Source: Crocinitomicaceae bacterium
Lineage (GTDB): Bacteria > Bacteroidota > Bacteroidia > Flavobacteriales_D > Crocinitomicaceae
Length of the DNA stretch: 64,000 nucleotides
Reading direction: 5' to 3'
Assembly (NCBI GenBank): GCA_016719925.1
Contig: JADJYC010000001.1
Coordinates: 5,275 to 69,274, forward strand
Part shown: positions 1 to 9,033 of the stretch, in pieces
Numbering within the stretch: the stretch's first letter is position 1
Layout: each line of letters starts with the position of its first letter
The notes under the pieces: generated by a model
The model's database searches: none
What the model was told of the DNA's origin: nothing
The model's input: only the letters and a program-made list of their open reading frames with translations
Program-made: the position numbers and the translations under genes

Positions 1-624
1 CCTGTTACTGCTTACGGAGTTTACATGGGAATGAAAGCCGCTGCAAAATTACAGTTTGGGTCAGATTCATTAAGCGGTAAAAAAATTGCAGTTCAGGGTG
101 TAGGTCATGTTGGAGAATATCTTGTAGAGCATTTGACTAAAGAAGGAGCAAAAGTTTCTATTTCTGATATTCATGAAGACACTCTTCAAAGAGTTGCAAA
201 AAAATACAATGCATCTGTTATAGGGCTTGAAGATATTTATTCAATTGATATGGATATCTATGCGCCTTGCGCACTTGGAGCAACAGTGAATGACGATACG
301 TTGAAAAAGCTGAAGTGTTCAATAATTGCAGGTGCTGCAAATAATCAGCTGAGAAATGAAGCCATTCATGGTGAAGTGGTGAAAGATAAAGGAATCATGT
401 ATGTACCAGATTTCATGATCAACGCAGGCGGTGTTATTAATTGTTATGCTGAAGTAAAAAGTTTTTCAGCTGAATGGGCAATGACTAAAGCAGAAGAGAT
501 ATACAACAGAACTATCAGCATTATCAACCGATCAAAAGAGAGTAATATCCCAACATATAAAATTGCAAATACCATGGCAGAAGAGAGAATCAATGCTATT
601 GGAAACATAAAGTTACCGATGTAA
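1..624 (+). CDS. Leucine dehydrogenase, C-terminal part (cut by window start)
   Basis: Member of the Glu/Leu/Phe/Val dehydrogenase family, which reversibly deaminates branched-chain amino acids to 2-oxo acids with NAD. The reading frame is open from base 1, so the ATG at 25 is internal; 207 residues remain and roughly the first 150 or more (catalytic domain) lie outside the window. Visible: the PVTAYGVY segment at the domain boundary, the NAD-binding glycine motif GVGHVG at fragment residues 33-38, GAANNQL, and the YVPDFMINAGGVI block typical of leucine dehydrogenases. Followed after 2 bases by nusB, so probably co-transcribed. The functional pairing with the E1 2-oxo acid dehydrogenase at 36-38 kb (branched-chain catabolism) is inference. 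Confidence 0.9.
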   Translation, partial: PVTAYGVYMGMKAAAKLQFGSDSLSGKKIAVQGVGHVGEYLVEHLTKEGAKVSISDIHEDTLQRVAKKYNASVIGLEDIYSIDMDIYAPCALGATVNDDTLKKLKCSIIAGAANNQLRNEAIHGEVVKDKGIMYVPDFMINAGGVINCYAEVKSFSAEWAMTKAEEIYNRTISIINRSKESNIPTYKIANTMAEERINAIGNIKLPM

Positions 625-626
625 AA

Positions 627-1578
627 ATGCTTAATCGCAGACACCTTAGAATAAAAGTTCTTCAAATTCTTTACGCCTATTTTCAAACGGAAGACCGCGA
701 CGCTCATCGTTCTGAAAAGAGCTGTGGCGGTCTATTGAAAAATGTATGATTTGTATTTGTACTATTTGTTGATTTTTGGTGAGCAGGTGGCTTTTGCTGA
801 AAAACGAATTGAAGAAAGACTAAATAAGGTCAGACCTACAGAAGAGGATCTGAATCCGAACAGAAAATTTGCTGACAACAAAGTTTTCAGACATCTGATG
901 AATAATTCAGATCTCAAAAAGCAATCTGATTTTTATAAGATTAACTGGATTGGCGGATTAGAAAATGATCTGATGAAAAAATTGTTTCTTCAGATTACTG
1001 AAACAGAGTTGTATCAGGAATATATGAACAACGGTCAAAACTCATTTGAAGATGACAGACAATTTGCCCTGAATCTTTTCAAAACTGAAATAGCCAACTT
1101 TGAATTGCTGCACGATTTTTTTGAAAACAACAGCATTTACTGGATGGATGATATTGATCTGGTTTGTTCAATGGTTTTGAAAACCATCAAACAAATTCCG
1201 GATTCTGAAGGTTCAGCAATGCCGGTTCTGACTTTATTCAAAGATGAAGAAGATGAACGCAGATTTACAGAAGTTTTATTCAGGCAAACCATTTCAGACG
1301 ATCAGAAAAATGATGATTTGATTCAAAAACTCACAGAAAACTGGGAACTTGAGCGCATTGCCAAAATGGATATCATTTTAATTAAAATGGCATTAACCGA
1401 ATTTACAGCGCTTACATCAGTACCAAAGAAAGTTACACTGAATGAGTATATAGAAATTTCCAAATTCTACAGCACTCCAAAAAGTCAGATGTTCATCAAT
1501 GGAATACTGGACAAGGCTGTAGAGCTCCTGAATAATGAAGGAAAACTAAATAAAACAGGAAGAGGATTAATTAATTAA
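627..1578 (+). CDS. nusB: Transcription antitermination factor NusB (two frameshifts near 5' end)
   Basis: NusB binds boxA RNA with S10 and supports antitermination of rRNA transcription. The C-terminal half (about residues 200-310) carries the NusB RNA-binding fold, with NWELERIAKMDIILIKMALTEF and the NEYIEISKFYSTPKSQMFINGILDK block. The protein is long (about 317 residues after repair), as is usual in Bacteroidota, whose NusB has an N-terminal extension. The true start is ATG 627, reading MLNRRHLRIKVLQILYAYFQ; two missing bases, one near 714-720 and one in the A-run at 738-742, shift it into the frame that starts at 742. Immediately follows the leucine dehydrogenase gene and precedes the DUF1573 gene by 11 bases. 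The indels are likely sequence errors. Confidence 0.88.
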
Positions 1579-1589
1579 AGAGGAATTTT

Positions 1590-2021
1590 ATGAAGAAAAC
1601 TATCTTTTTCATGCTGGTTGCCGGATTCATCGCTTCTTGCCATACGGGTCAGAGCGAAGCCAACCTGGAAGAACGTAAAATTGAATATGCCGAGTTTATA
1701 GATAATCCGACAGAAATTTCTTTTGAAGAAATGAAGTTTGATTTTGGAACAGTAAAGGATGGAGAAATGGTTCATCATACATTTAAGTTTAAAAATACCG
1801 GTGATCAGACTTTAATACTTTTAAATGTGACCGGATCATGTGGCTGCACAGTTCCTGAAGACTGGCCTCAATATCCAATAGAGCCTGGTGGAACAGGAGA
1901 AATTAAAGTGGTTTTTAACAGCAGCAACAGAGCAGGTGTTGTAAGAAAAAATGTGACCGTTGAAGCAAATACAAATCCTACATCATCTATTTTAACTTTA
2001 ACCGGAAAAGTAATCGAGTAA
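1590..2021 (+). CDS. DUF1573 lipoprotein
   Basis: A 143-residue DUF1573 protein. An N-terminal lipoprotein signal is visible with a lipobox ending IASC (Cys about residue 17), so the mature protein is expected to be membrane-anchored in the periplasm. The rest is one immunoglobulin-like domain: FDFGTVKDGE near residue 50, FKFKNTG, GSCGCTVP at about 84-91, then PGGTGEIKVVFNS. These motifs define DUF1573; the biochemical role is not known. A Shine-Dalgarno-like AGAGGA precedes the ATG. It sits between nusB and yajC in the same direction with short gaps, an arrangement common in this phylum. Confidence 0.9.
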   Translation: MKKTIFFMLVAGFIASCHTGQSEANLEERKIEYAEFIDNPTEISFEEMKFDFGTVKDGEMVHHTFKFKNTGDQTLILLNVTGSCGCTVPEDWPQYPIEPGGTGEIKVVFNSSNRAGVVRKNVTVEANTNPTSSILTLTGKVIE

Positions 2022-2045
2022 TCATTAATAATCAAAACAAAAAAC

Positions 2046-2369
2046 ATGAATCAATCAATCATTTTATTACAAGACGCATCAGCACAGCAGGGCGGGGGAG
2101 TTCAGACATTAATTATGTTTGGTCTTATAGCAGTTGTATTTTATTTCTTTATGATCCGTCCTCAAATGAAACGTAATAAAGAAACACGCAAATTCCGCGA
2201 ATCACTTGCTGTTGGAGATAAAATTATCACTGCCGGCGGTATTCATGGAAAAGTTCTGGAAGTAAGTGATACAACGGTATTGATTACGTCAGAAGGAACG
2301 AAACTGAGATTAGAAAAAAATTCTATTGTAATGAATCCTGAAGATGCTTTGGGAAATCAACAGAAATAA
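2046..2369 (+). CDS. yajC: Preprotein translocase subunit YajC
   Basis: YajC is the small inner-membrane partner of SecDF in the Sec translocon accessory complex. The 107-residue protein has one membrane segment (about residues 20-40, LIMFGLIAVVFYFFMIRPQ), followed by the diagnostic MIRPQMKRNKE and the KIITAGGIHGKVLEV block, which forms the soluble domain. Length and layout are typical. It is the last gene of the nusB-DUF1573-yajC run, and a strong symmetric terminator begins 4 bases after its stop codon. Confidence 0.95.
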   Translation: MNQSIILLQDASAQQGGGVQTLIMFGLIAVVFYFFMIRPQMKRNKETRKFRESLAVGDKIITAGGIHGKVLEVSDTTVLITSEGTKLRLEKNSIVMNPEDALGNQQK

Positions 2370-2373
2370 ATAA

Positions 2374-2410
2374 GAAAAAAATCCCCGTTCAGCTGAACGG
2401 GGATTTTTTT
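2374..2410. terminator. Bidirectional intrinsic terminator
   Basis: A perfect palindrome: an A-tract, a GC-rich arm ATCCCCGTTC, the centre AGCT, the complementary arm and a T-tract. Because A and T tracts flank both sides it can end transcription from yajC (+) and from the convergent MORN-repeat gene (-), whose stop codon overlaps its right edge. Confidence 0.9.
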
Positions 2411-3230
2411 ATGGATTAATAAAAACGTTGTCTTCAAATCTTCCTTCTGAAACCTGGCCGCTGGCATATTTCATTTTGCCAAATCCGTGACAAACACCAT
2501 TTTTGAAATCTCCTTTGTAAGAACCACCGTCAGGCCATTTCATTTTACCTTTACCTGATCTGATATCATTGGCCCATTCACCTGAATAAAAATCACCGTT
2601 TGCCCACCAGTATTTTCCTTTTCCATGTTTGTTGTCCTGAAAAAAATCCCCGACGTATTTATCTCCTGAAGGCCATGTCATGGTGCCTTTCCCTTCTTTA
2701 AATCCGTCCACAAAATCTCCTGAATAAACAACACCTGTTGACCAGGTCATGATTCCTTTTCCGTTTCGTTTATCGTTTTCCCAGTCTCCAACATAATGTG
2801 CACCATCAGGCCAAACGTATTTTCCGGTACCGCACATTTTATCATCTTTCCATTCACCGTCAAATTTGTCTCCGTTAGCCCAGGTGTTTATTCCTCGTCC
2901 ATTTCGGTCATCATCTTTCCATCCGCCTTCATAAATAGTTCCTGTTGCCCAATAGTATTTCCCAAATCCTGATTTGTTTCCGTTCTCCCAGTTTCCGTCA
3001 TATTTATCTCCGTCTTTCCATGTCATTACACCATGTCCGTTTTCTTCACCGTCTTTCCAGTTGCCTTCATATTTGTCACCGGATGCCCAGCTGAGAACAC
3101 CGAATCCGTCATACAATCCATCCGCCATTCCCCCCATGTAAACATCACCGTTTTCATAATATATGGTGTCTATATATCCAAAAGAATTAACTGTCAGAAA
3201 AAGACAAAAGAGTACAAATAAATTTTTCAT
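2409..3230 (-). CDS. Secreted MORN-repeat protein
   Basis: A 273-residue protein with an N-terminal signal peptide (MKNLFVLFCLFLTVNSFG) followed almost entirely by about ten MORN repeats of 23 residues plus a partial last one. Each repeat follows YxGxWxxGxxxGxGxxxWxxGxx. MORN repeats form an extended beta-hairpin surface; in bacteria these proteins are often periplasmic or surface-associated and their partners are mostly unknown. The stop codon lies in the bidirectional terminator shared with yajC. The gene ends 7 bases upstream of the arginase-family gene's stop in coordinates, so the arginase-family gene is upstream on the same strand and the two could be co-transcribed. Confidence 0.85.
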   Translation of the reverse strand: MKNLFVLFCLFLTVNSFGYIDTIYYENGDVYMGGMADGLYDGFGVLSWASGDKYEGNWKDGEENGHGVMTWKDGDKYDGNWENGNKSGFGKYYWATGTIYEGGWKDDDRNGRGINTWANGDKFDGEWKDDKMCGTGKYVWPDGAHYVGDWENDKRNGKGIMTWSTGVVYSGDFVDGFKEGKGTMTWPSGDKYVGDFFQDNKHGKGKYWWANGDFYSGEWANDIRSGKGKMKWPDGGSYKGDFKNGVCHGFGKMKYASGQVSEGRFEDNVFINP

Positions 3231-3237
3231 AAACAGA

Positions 3238-4266
3238 TTATTTAGAAGCTAAGCCACAAAGATGATATAATATACGTGCACCAACATTTCCGTTCCAGTC
3301 TGTATCTCCCGGTGCTACCTCATTCAAATCAAAACCAATAATTTCTTTTCCGCTTGCCTTGAGCACATTAAATAAATGCATACCCTCTTCATATTCCAGT
3401 CCGCCTGCAACGGGCGTTCCGGTATTTGGACAAAGTTTAGGATCGAAACCATCAATATCAACAGATACATAAACTTTTTGAGGCAGATTATTTACAATTT
3501 CTTTGCAAATCTGATCCCATGTTTTTCCGGTGAATTGACTTTTTCTCACCTCACGGTCAAAATACGTTACAACTCGGTTTCCCTGTTTCACGGCATAGTT
3601 TTTTTCTTCTTCACAATAATCTCTGATACCTACCTGAACCAGTTTTGAGATTTGAGGCACCATTTCAAGCGCGTTGTAAAAAATAGAAGCGTGCGAATAT
3701 TTGAATCCTTCGTATGCATTTCTCAAGTCATAGTGCGCATCTAAAACCAAAACACCAAACTCACTGTTTTTTTCTCCCAGATATTGTAAATATCCAAGCG
3801 GGGTAGAATGATCACCTCCTAAAAGTCCAACAATTTTTCCCTGATTTTTCCAATGCTCCACCTGTGTTTTCACCCAGGTTATCATTTCCTCACAACCTTT
3901 ATTGACTGTTTTATACGCTATCTGTAATCCCGGATCTTTTTCAACATCCTTACCATCCATGATTGCATCAATTATTTTTTCTGCCTCTGGACGAAGTGTT
4001 TCACTCAGTTTTATAAGTGATTCAGGAAGTTTATCCATGTAAATTCCCTTTTTCCACAATTCCGGAAAATCATGATGGTATAAATCAACCTGCATTGACG
4101 CGTCTAATACTTCTTCAGGACCATTTGCTGTACCGCTTCCGTAACTTACTGTTACTTCCCACGGAACCGGAATAATAATGATTTGTGATTCTTCAGGTCC
4201 AAACGGAAGGCCAAAAATACCGGCATCATTTTGTGCGGCTGAATTGGGATTGAAATCTTTTGTCAT
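3238..4266 (-). CDS. Arginase/agmatinase/formimidoylglutamase family hydrolase
   Basis: A ureohydrolase-fold, Mn-dependent enzyme that hydrolyses a guanidino or formimino group; arginase, agmatinase and formiminoglutamase cannot be told apart here. The metal-binding motifs are intact: GGDHS near residue 158, DAHYD near 182 and SVDIDGFDP near 275. A TTG at 4287 would add seven residues, but ATG 4266 (MTKDFNPNSAAQ) is the more natural start. About 342 residues is long for agmatinase and matches the agmatinase-family proteins common in Bacteroidota. Upstream of the MORN gene on the same strand. Confidence 0.85.
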   Translation of the reverse strand: MTKDFNPNSAAQNDAGIFGLPFGPEESQIIIIPVPWEVTVSYGSGTANGPEEVLDASMQVDLYHHDFPELWKKGIYMDKLPESLIKLSETLRPEAEKIIDAIMDGKDVEKDPGLQIAYKTVNKGCEEMITWVKTQVEHWKNQGKIVGLLGGDHSTPLGYLQYLGEKNSEFGVLVLDAHYDLRNAYEGFKYSHASIFYNALEMVPQISKLVQVGIRDYCEEEKNYAVKQGNRVVTYFDREVRKSQFTGKTWDQICKEIVNNLPQKVYVSVDIDGFDPKLCPNTGTPVAGGLEYEEGMHLFNVLKASGKEIIGFDLNEVAPGDTDWNGNVGARILYHLCGLASK

Positions 4267-4359
4267 GATGATGAAATTGTTTTGCAAAGATTGGAAAAAA
4301 GCAGCAATAAGTCTGAAGAAAGTTGAAATAGAATCTTTAAGAAAACAGAAAGAGTTAAA

Positions 4360-6127
4360 CTAAAAATCTACATCGAGATTGAAGAGTTTTCTGAATTTGT
4401 GTAAGGATGGATTTTCATCAGCCAGCTTATCAAAGGTAGCCTTTGTGTCTGCTGAAAAAGATTGTTTTTTTTCTGAGACACGATACGTAAACTGAATCTG
4501 ATAATTTTTCAGATTTGATCTCAGGTGCGCAAGCGAATTTACTTTTTCACGTTCCAGATCCATTCCCTGAGCACTGTTTGCAATGTCAAAGGTTATCTGA
4601 TAATTTGAATTGAGGTGCGGCGCAGAACTTGTCAGAGTAGCATATAGGCTGTCTTTTTTCTCTTTCTTCAAGTTAACGGCAAAACTGTTCCAAACCTGCA
4701 TGAGTTGTTCATGTGTAAATGGTTCTTTCAAATCAGGCAATAATGCTTCCTGATTTTCCATTTGTGCGTTCTTTGGTGGTTCAAGAATGCTTTTTATTCC
4801 AATCGTTTTGGTTACAAGCTTTAATCCAGGTTGCGTAAATTTTTTCCGCTCAGCTGGTGCATTGATTTTTGTCACCGGTTGTTCTGTTGTTTTCACTGAA
4901 GATGAAACAACTGGTTCATTAGTATTACCAATAACAGCGCCAGATTTGCTAACTGCGGCACTTTGCAAAAGCTGACCTTCAAAAGGCAAAATTTCTATGT
5001 CTCTGAAATTTAGGATACCGCTTGTTTTTTTAAGGAAGAGACAATGGATGTAAATTTCATGAGTGATATCTCTACAATGAGTCGTTTATTTTTTGCAGAT
5101 CTGATTTGTGTTTCAGCATCTCTGAGTAAATCCAAACCAACCAGAATAAATTCCTGATCAGCTTTTACAGCCTGCTCCTGATAGCGCGTTTTGATATCAG
5201 ATGGTACTTCAAGCAAAGAGACAGTTTTATCATCTTTACATACAAGCAGATTTCTAAGATGTTCAGCCAGTCCGATCAGGAATTGACCACCATCAAATCC
5301 TTTAGCAAGAATGTCATTGTAGATTAAAAGATTTGCAGGAATATTACCTGAAATAGCTGAGTCAGTCACTCTGAAAAAATAATCGTAATCGAGTACGTTC
5401 AGATTTTCAAGAACAGCTTCATAGGTCACATTACTGTTACTGAAAGAAACAATCTGGTCAAAAATCGAAAGTGCATCACGCATTGCTCCGTCTGCTTTCT
5501 GCGCAATAATGTGCAGCGCTTTTTCATCTGCTTTGATGGATTCTTTTTCAGCAATTCCTTTCAGCTGTTTTACAATGTCATTTATCTGGATTCTGTGAAA
5601 ATCAAATATCTGGCAGCGTGATAAAATAGTGGGAAGAATTTTATGTTTCTCTGTTGTTGCAAGAATAAAAATAGCATGCGCAGGTGGTTCTTCCAGTGTT
5701 TTCAGAAATGCATTAAACGCCTGAGAAGACAACATGTGAACCTCATCAATGATAAAGATTTTGTGTTTTCCTATCTGCGGTGCTATTCTTACCTGATCAA
5801 TCAGATTACGGATATCATCTACCGAGTTGTTAGAGGCTGCATCCAGCTCGAGAATATTGAACGAATGTCCTTCATTAAATGATTTGCAGGATTCACATTC
5901 ATTACAAGGTTCGGTTTCTGCTCCCAGATTAAAACAATTGATAGTTTTTGCAAGAATACGTGCGGTAGTTGTTTTACCAACTCCTCTGGATCCGAAAATA
6001 AAAATGCCTGTGCCAGATGCTGGCTGCGAATTGCATTTTTCAGTGTAACAGTTACGGAACCCTGACCAACAACAGACTCAAAGGTCTGAGGTCTGTATTT
6101 TCTTGCAGAAACAACAAATTGACTCAT
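4360..6127 (-). CDS. dnaX: DNA polymerase III gamma/tau subunit (two frame breaks)
   Basis: Clamp-loader ATPase of the replicative polymerase. N-terminal MSQFVVSARKYRPQTFESVVGQ is diagnostic; the Walker A segment (GSRGVGKTTTAR) is read in another frame because one base is missing near 5997. The next part contains the zinc-binding cysteines (CNECESC), the Walker B region (FIIDEVHML), and the SRC motif. A second break lies in an A7 run near 5025: the 0 frame stops at 5010 (about 372 residues, gamma-like), while a -1 shift continues into a Pro/Lys-rich linker and the Bacteroidota-type C-terminus ending FNLDVDF (about 588 residues, tau-like). The first break is probably a sequence error; the second could be error or programmed slippage. 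Confidence 0.9.
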
Positions 6128-6293
6128 AAAAACAGATGGGTAACAAAGATAGGTTTTGATGACCAGCTTTCATTTTTTCAAAAATGGATTTTATCAACAC
6201 ATACAGAGAGGTGAATGGCAATACTGAAATAAATCATTTTCTCCGTAAAGAAATTGGATTAAATTCACCCACAAATTTTAACCATTGAAACTT

Positions 6294-6932
6294 ATGAAAA
6301 TGAAATCAGGCTGGATCATTATTCCAGCATTTACAGCAATGACCTTAGCATCTTGCGGAGGCTCATCAGAAGAAGCTAATAATACAAATTCCACGGCAGC
6401 AGCAACAGATTCAGTTGTGGTTGAAGAGCCAAAAGAACTGGTAAAAGATTACAATTATTTTGTTGAGAAGTTTGCAGGCATGGAACTGGAAGGCATAACA
6501 TTAACTCCAGACAATGAAAATAATGATTCAATCAATCAGACTTCCAGAAAAGGATGGAAAACAGATCCTGCAGCAGCCGGATGTGATAAAATTCAGCTGA
6601 ATTCTTATTTATTATCGACTACTGCAAACCGCGCAGAAGTAGAAAGTAAAAGTCTGGCAGCCTTTGAAGAATACCAAATGAAATATCTTACTGAAGGAGT
6701 GAAAGCTTCTGACTTTAAAGAATATACAAAAGACTCATTAACCTTTTATTACTGTACAATGAAAGGATGTAATGAAACGTTTGGCAAAAGTAATTTTAAT
6801 CAAATTTATTTTTCTCACTTCACCGGTAATACCGGTGTTAACGGTTGGATTAAAGTGTATGATCCAAAAATGGAAATGACACAGGCTGAGGCGACTGCTG
6901 TAAAAATTATGGATTTCATAGCTATTCCTTAG
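6294..6932 (+). CDS. Hypothetical lipoprotein
   Basis: A 212-residue protein of unknown function. The N-terminus has a hydrophobic segment and lipobox TLASC followed by a Ser/Thr/Asn-rich linker (to about residue 45), so it is expected to be lipid-anchored. The soluble part has Asp/Asn-rich stretches and four cysteines, among them CDKIQLNSYLL and YYCTMKGCNETFG, which may form disulfides. I chose ATG 6294 rather than the TTG at 6285. A clear terminator follows. The cysteine-containing, YFSHF-type core resembles the general style of the small lipoproteins near 45-46 kb but I do not claim homology. Confidence 0.65.
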   Translation: MKMKSGWIIIPAFTAMTLASCGGSSEEANNTNSTAAATDSVVVEEPKELVKDYNYFVEKFAGMELEGITLTPDNENNDSINQTSRKGWKTDPAAAGCDKIQLNSYLLSTTANRAEVESKSLAAFEEYQMKYLTEGVKASDFKEYTKDSLTFYYCTMKGCNETFGKSNFNQIYFSHFTGNTGVNGWIKVYDPKMEMTQAEATAVKIMDFIAIP

Positions 6933-6960
6933 TTTTTACAAACAATTGATTTTCTTTTTG

Positions 6961-6999
6961 AAAAACTCCCCTTGAATCAGTTCAAGGGGAGTTTTTATT
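6961..6999 (+). terminator. Intrinsic terminator after lipoprotein gene
   Basis: A 16-bp perfect stem (AAAAACTCCCCTTGAA and its complement) with a TCAG loop, ending in a T-tract, placed 28 bases after the lipoprotein stop codon. Confidence 0.9.
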
Positions 7000-7094
7000 A
7001 GTTTCAAACCTCTGTAAAACATTACGTTAACTAAGTTATTGATGTTTATATCAGCGATTGTGTGGATTATTTCCTGAAAATCTGCTCCAATCCC

Positions 7095-7124
7095 TTGCAG
7101 GTTCTAATTTTCTGTCTACCTTTG
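7095..7124 (+). promoter_or_regulatory. Bacteroidota-type promoter of the rpsF operon
   Basis: TTG at 7095-7097 and TACCTTTG at 7117-7124 match the TTTG / TAnnTTTG consensus with 19 bases between. The expected transcript start near 7130 leaves a leader of about 20 bases before rpsF. Confidence 0.6.
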
Positions 7125-7149
7125 CGCCCTAATTTAATTTTTTAAACAC

Positions 7150-7485
7150 ATGAATAGATACGAAACTGTTTTCATTTTAACTCCCGTTTTGTCTGAAGAG
7201 CAGGCAAAGGAAGCAGTAAAGGTGTTTGAAGATTTTATCACCAAAAACGGTGGAAAAATCAAACATCATGAATTTTGGGGCCTGAAAAAGCTGGCTTACC
7301 AGATCCAAAAGAAATCAACTGGTTTTTATAACCTGGTTGAATTTGAAAATGACGGTACTTTGGTTGCAAAACTGGAGACAGAATATAAACGTGATGAGCG
7401 CATCATCCGTTTCCTGACCGTTAAAATGGAGAAGGACCATGTAGCTTTTGCTGAGAAAACCAGAAAAGCTAAAGCTTCAGCTTAA
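7150..7485 (+). CDS. rpsF: 30S ribosomal protein S6
   Basis: Small-subunit protein S6, partner of S18 at the 16S platform. The 111-residue protein starts MNRYETVFILTPVLSEEQ, the typical S6 start, has the central HHEFWGLKKLAYQIQKKSTGFYN block, and ends with a short Lys/Ala-rich tail. First gene of rpsF-rpsR-rplI, preceded by a good promoter. S6-S18 often bind and regulate their own leader in other bacteria; with only about 20 leader bases I see no clear operator. Confidence 0.97.
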   Translation: MNRYETVFILTPVLSEEQAKEAVKVFEDFITKNGGKIKHHEFWGLKKLAYQIQKKSTGFYNLVEFENDGTLVAKLETEYKRDERIIRFLTVKMEKDHVAFAEKTRKAKASA

Positions 7486-7517
7486 TCCCTAATTATTAAT
7501 CTTATTAGAAAAAGACA

Positions 7518-7779
7518 ATGGAACAAAATGATATCCGGTATCTGACCCCGATCAATATCGAAGTTAAAAAGAGAAATACTGCCGTTTCAAAAAAGCGGAA
7601 TTAAATACATCGATTACAAAAACCCTGATTTTTTATTGAAGTTCATCAACGAGCAAGGAAAAATTCTTCCTCGCCGTATTACCGGAACATCGGCTAAATA
7701 TCAGAAACGCGTTAATACTGCGGTTAAGCGTGCAAGACACCTTGCCATTCTTCCGTATGTAGCGGATTTGATGAAATAA
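7518..7779 (+). CDS. rpsR: 30S ribosomal protein S18 (two frameshifts)
   Basis: Small-subunit protein S18. The start MEQNDIRYLTPINIEVKKR is read in one frame; the rest (SGIKYIDYKNPDFLLKFINE then GKILPRRITGTSAKYQKRVN and ARHLAILPYVADLMK) is in another. Restoring one A in the AAA run near 7577 and one in the A6 run near 7590 gives a standard 87-residue S18, including KYCRFKKSG. S18 is essential and single copy, so these deletions are almost certainly sequence errors. Lies 32 bases after rpsF and 25 bases before rplI. Confidence 0.93.
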
Positions 7780-7804
7780 TTGTTGAACAAAAAAATTCAC
7801 GGAC

Positions 7805-8251
7805 ATGGAATTGATTTTAAAGAAAAACGTAGATAAACTTGGCTTCAAAGATGAAGTGGTAACTGTTAGACCAGGATATGGAAGAAATTTCCTAATTCCT
7901 CAGGGATATGCTGTACTTGCTACAGACTCAGCTAAAAAAGCACATGCTGAAGTAATGAAACAACGCGCTCACAAAGACGCAAAAATTAAAGAAGAGGCTC
8001 AGGCTATTGCTTCAAAACTGGAAGGACTTTCATTGAAAGTAATTGCAAAAGCAGGAGAGAGCGGAAAAATTTTCGGATCTGTTACTACCGTTCAATTATC
8101 TGATGCTTTAAAAGCTGCAGGTGTTGATGTAGAACGTAAATCATTGAAAATTGTAAACGAACCAATTCGCGAAGTTGGCTCTTTTGAAGCAATTGCTATT
8201 TTGCACAAAGACATCAAACAGAATTTCAAGTTTGAAGTTGTTGCTGAGTAA
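7805..8251 (+). CDS. rplI: 50S ribosomal protein L9
   Basis: Large-subunit protein L9, which binds 23S rRNA near the L1 stalk. 148 residues, the usual length: N-terminal domain MELILKKNVDKLGFKDEVV with VRPGYGRNFLIPQGYAV, a central charged helix (about 45-75), and a C-terminal domain with GKIFGSVTTVQLSDAL. Last gene of the ribosomal operon; a terminator follows within 20 bases. Confidence 0.97.
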   Translation: MELILKKNVDKLGFKDEVVTVRPGYGRNFLIPQGYAVLATDSAKKAHAEVMKQRAHKDAKIKEEAQAIASKLEGLSLKVIAKAGESGKIFGSVTTVQLSDALKAAGVDVERKSLKIVNEPIREVGSFEAIAILHKDIKQNFKFEVVAE

Positions 8252-8270
8252 TCAAAAAGAATTAAATGAA

Positions 8271-8302
8271 AAGGGCTGTCAATATTTGGCAGCCCTTTTT
8301 TA
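8271..8302 (+). terminator. Intrinsic terminator after rplI
   Basis: Stem AAGGGCTGTC / GGCAGCCCTT (one G-U pair) with loop AATATTT, followed by TTTTTT. It ends the rpsF-rpsR-rplI transcript. Confidence 0.85.
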
Positions 8303-8326
8303 ATTTGAAATAATGTAAGATTGAAA

Positions 8327-8924
8327 TTAAGATCTGGCAAACTTCAGGGAGTTCATCCATTTTTCCCTTGTCAGCCTTTTTCAAAGCATCGAGGAATTTT
8401 TCTCTGTTCTCAGCCGGATCTGGAATAGATTCTCCCCAGGTAAAAATCTCACTGTTGAGCAAATGTTCCAGAATTACATTGGACATGATTTTAGCGTGAC
8501 GCGCATTCCCGTCAGGGAAAGGCTGGATCTGCATTAAACGATGAGCAAAGCGCAGCGCAATTTCATCCATGGTGTAACTCTCATCTTCAATCCAGAATTT
8601 AGTATTGCTCATTAATTGTTTCAGTTCTGAACTGATTTTGAGTTTATCCACCCCCAGATTTTTATTTGCAAGACGGTATTTTCCGGCCCAGTGCCATACT
8701 TCACCAAGCATGCGCTTGTGGATTTCTTTAATAAATGTTTCTGTAAAGATTCGTTCTGATTTAAAGTAGTTTTTTTCTACCCAGGCAGTTGTTTTTGCGA
8801 CGCCTTTTTCTTCTGCCGTTTGAATATCTTTATAATTAGTAAGATCGGTGAGTTTCAACCCGGCAATGTCCTCTTCGCTGAGATGATTTTGGCCTTCAAT
8901 ATAAATGATCTTTAATTCAGACAT
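8327..8924 (-). CDS. Fic/DOC-family protein of the mobile mystery protein B type, altered active site
   Basis: A protein of about 200 residues like the Fic-fold 'mobile mystery protein B'. Fic proteins usually transfer AMP or another nucleotide to target proteins with the motif HPFxxGNGR. Here the loop reads IQPFPDGNARHAK (about residues 132-144): the catalytic His is Gln and the second Gly is Ala, so classical activity is doubtful. Other family marks: HKRMLGEVWHWAGKYR and FAHRLMQIQPF. One extra C near 8347 shifts the frame; undoing it gives the family-type C-terminus LLKFARS and a stop at 8327, instead of running into the rplI terminator at 8262. No adjacent HTH partner is seen. Confidence 0.75.
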
Positions 8925-9033
8925 TGAACAGAATTTCTACTCCTATGTAATAATAAAACTGAATTCTCAGTTTCAATTTTAGACAAATAGAGATTAGATG
9001 TGTATACAGGAAGGTGCGGAATAGCGCAATTCT

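Noticed and set aside
444..707. Minus-strand reading frame of 87 residues
   Set aside because: It lies on the antisense of the leucine dehydrogenase end and the start of nusB, both of which are well supported.
2409..3230. Repeated DNA in the MORN gene read as a tandem DNA repeat or CRISPR-like array
   Set aside because: The period is 69 bases with coding-type variation and matches 23-residue MORN repeats; it is a protein repeat.
8262..8326. Longer 3' end of the Fic-type gene, running into the rplI terminator
   Set aside because: A one-base change near 8347 gives a family-type C-terminus and a stop at 8327, leaving the terminator free; the longer tail has no family resemblance.
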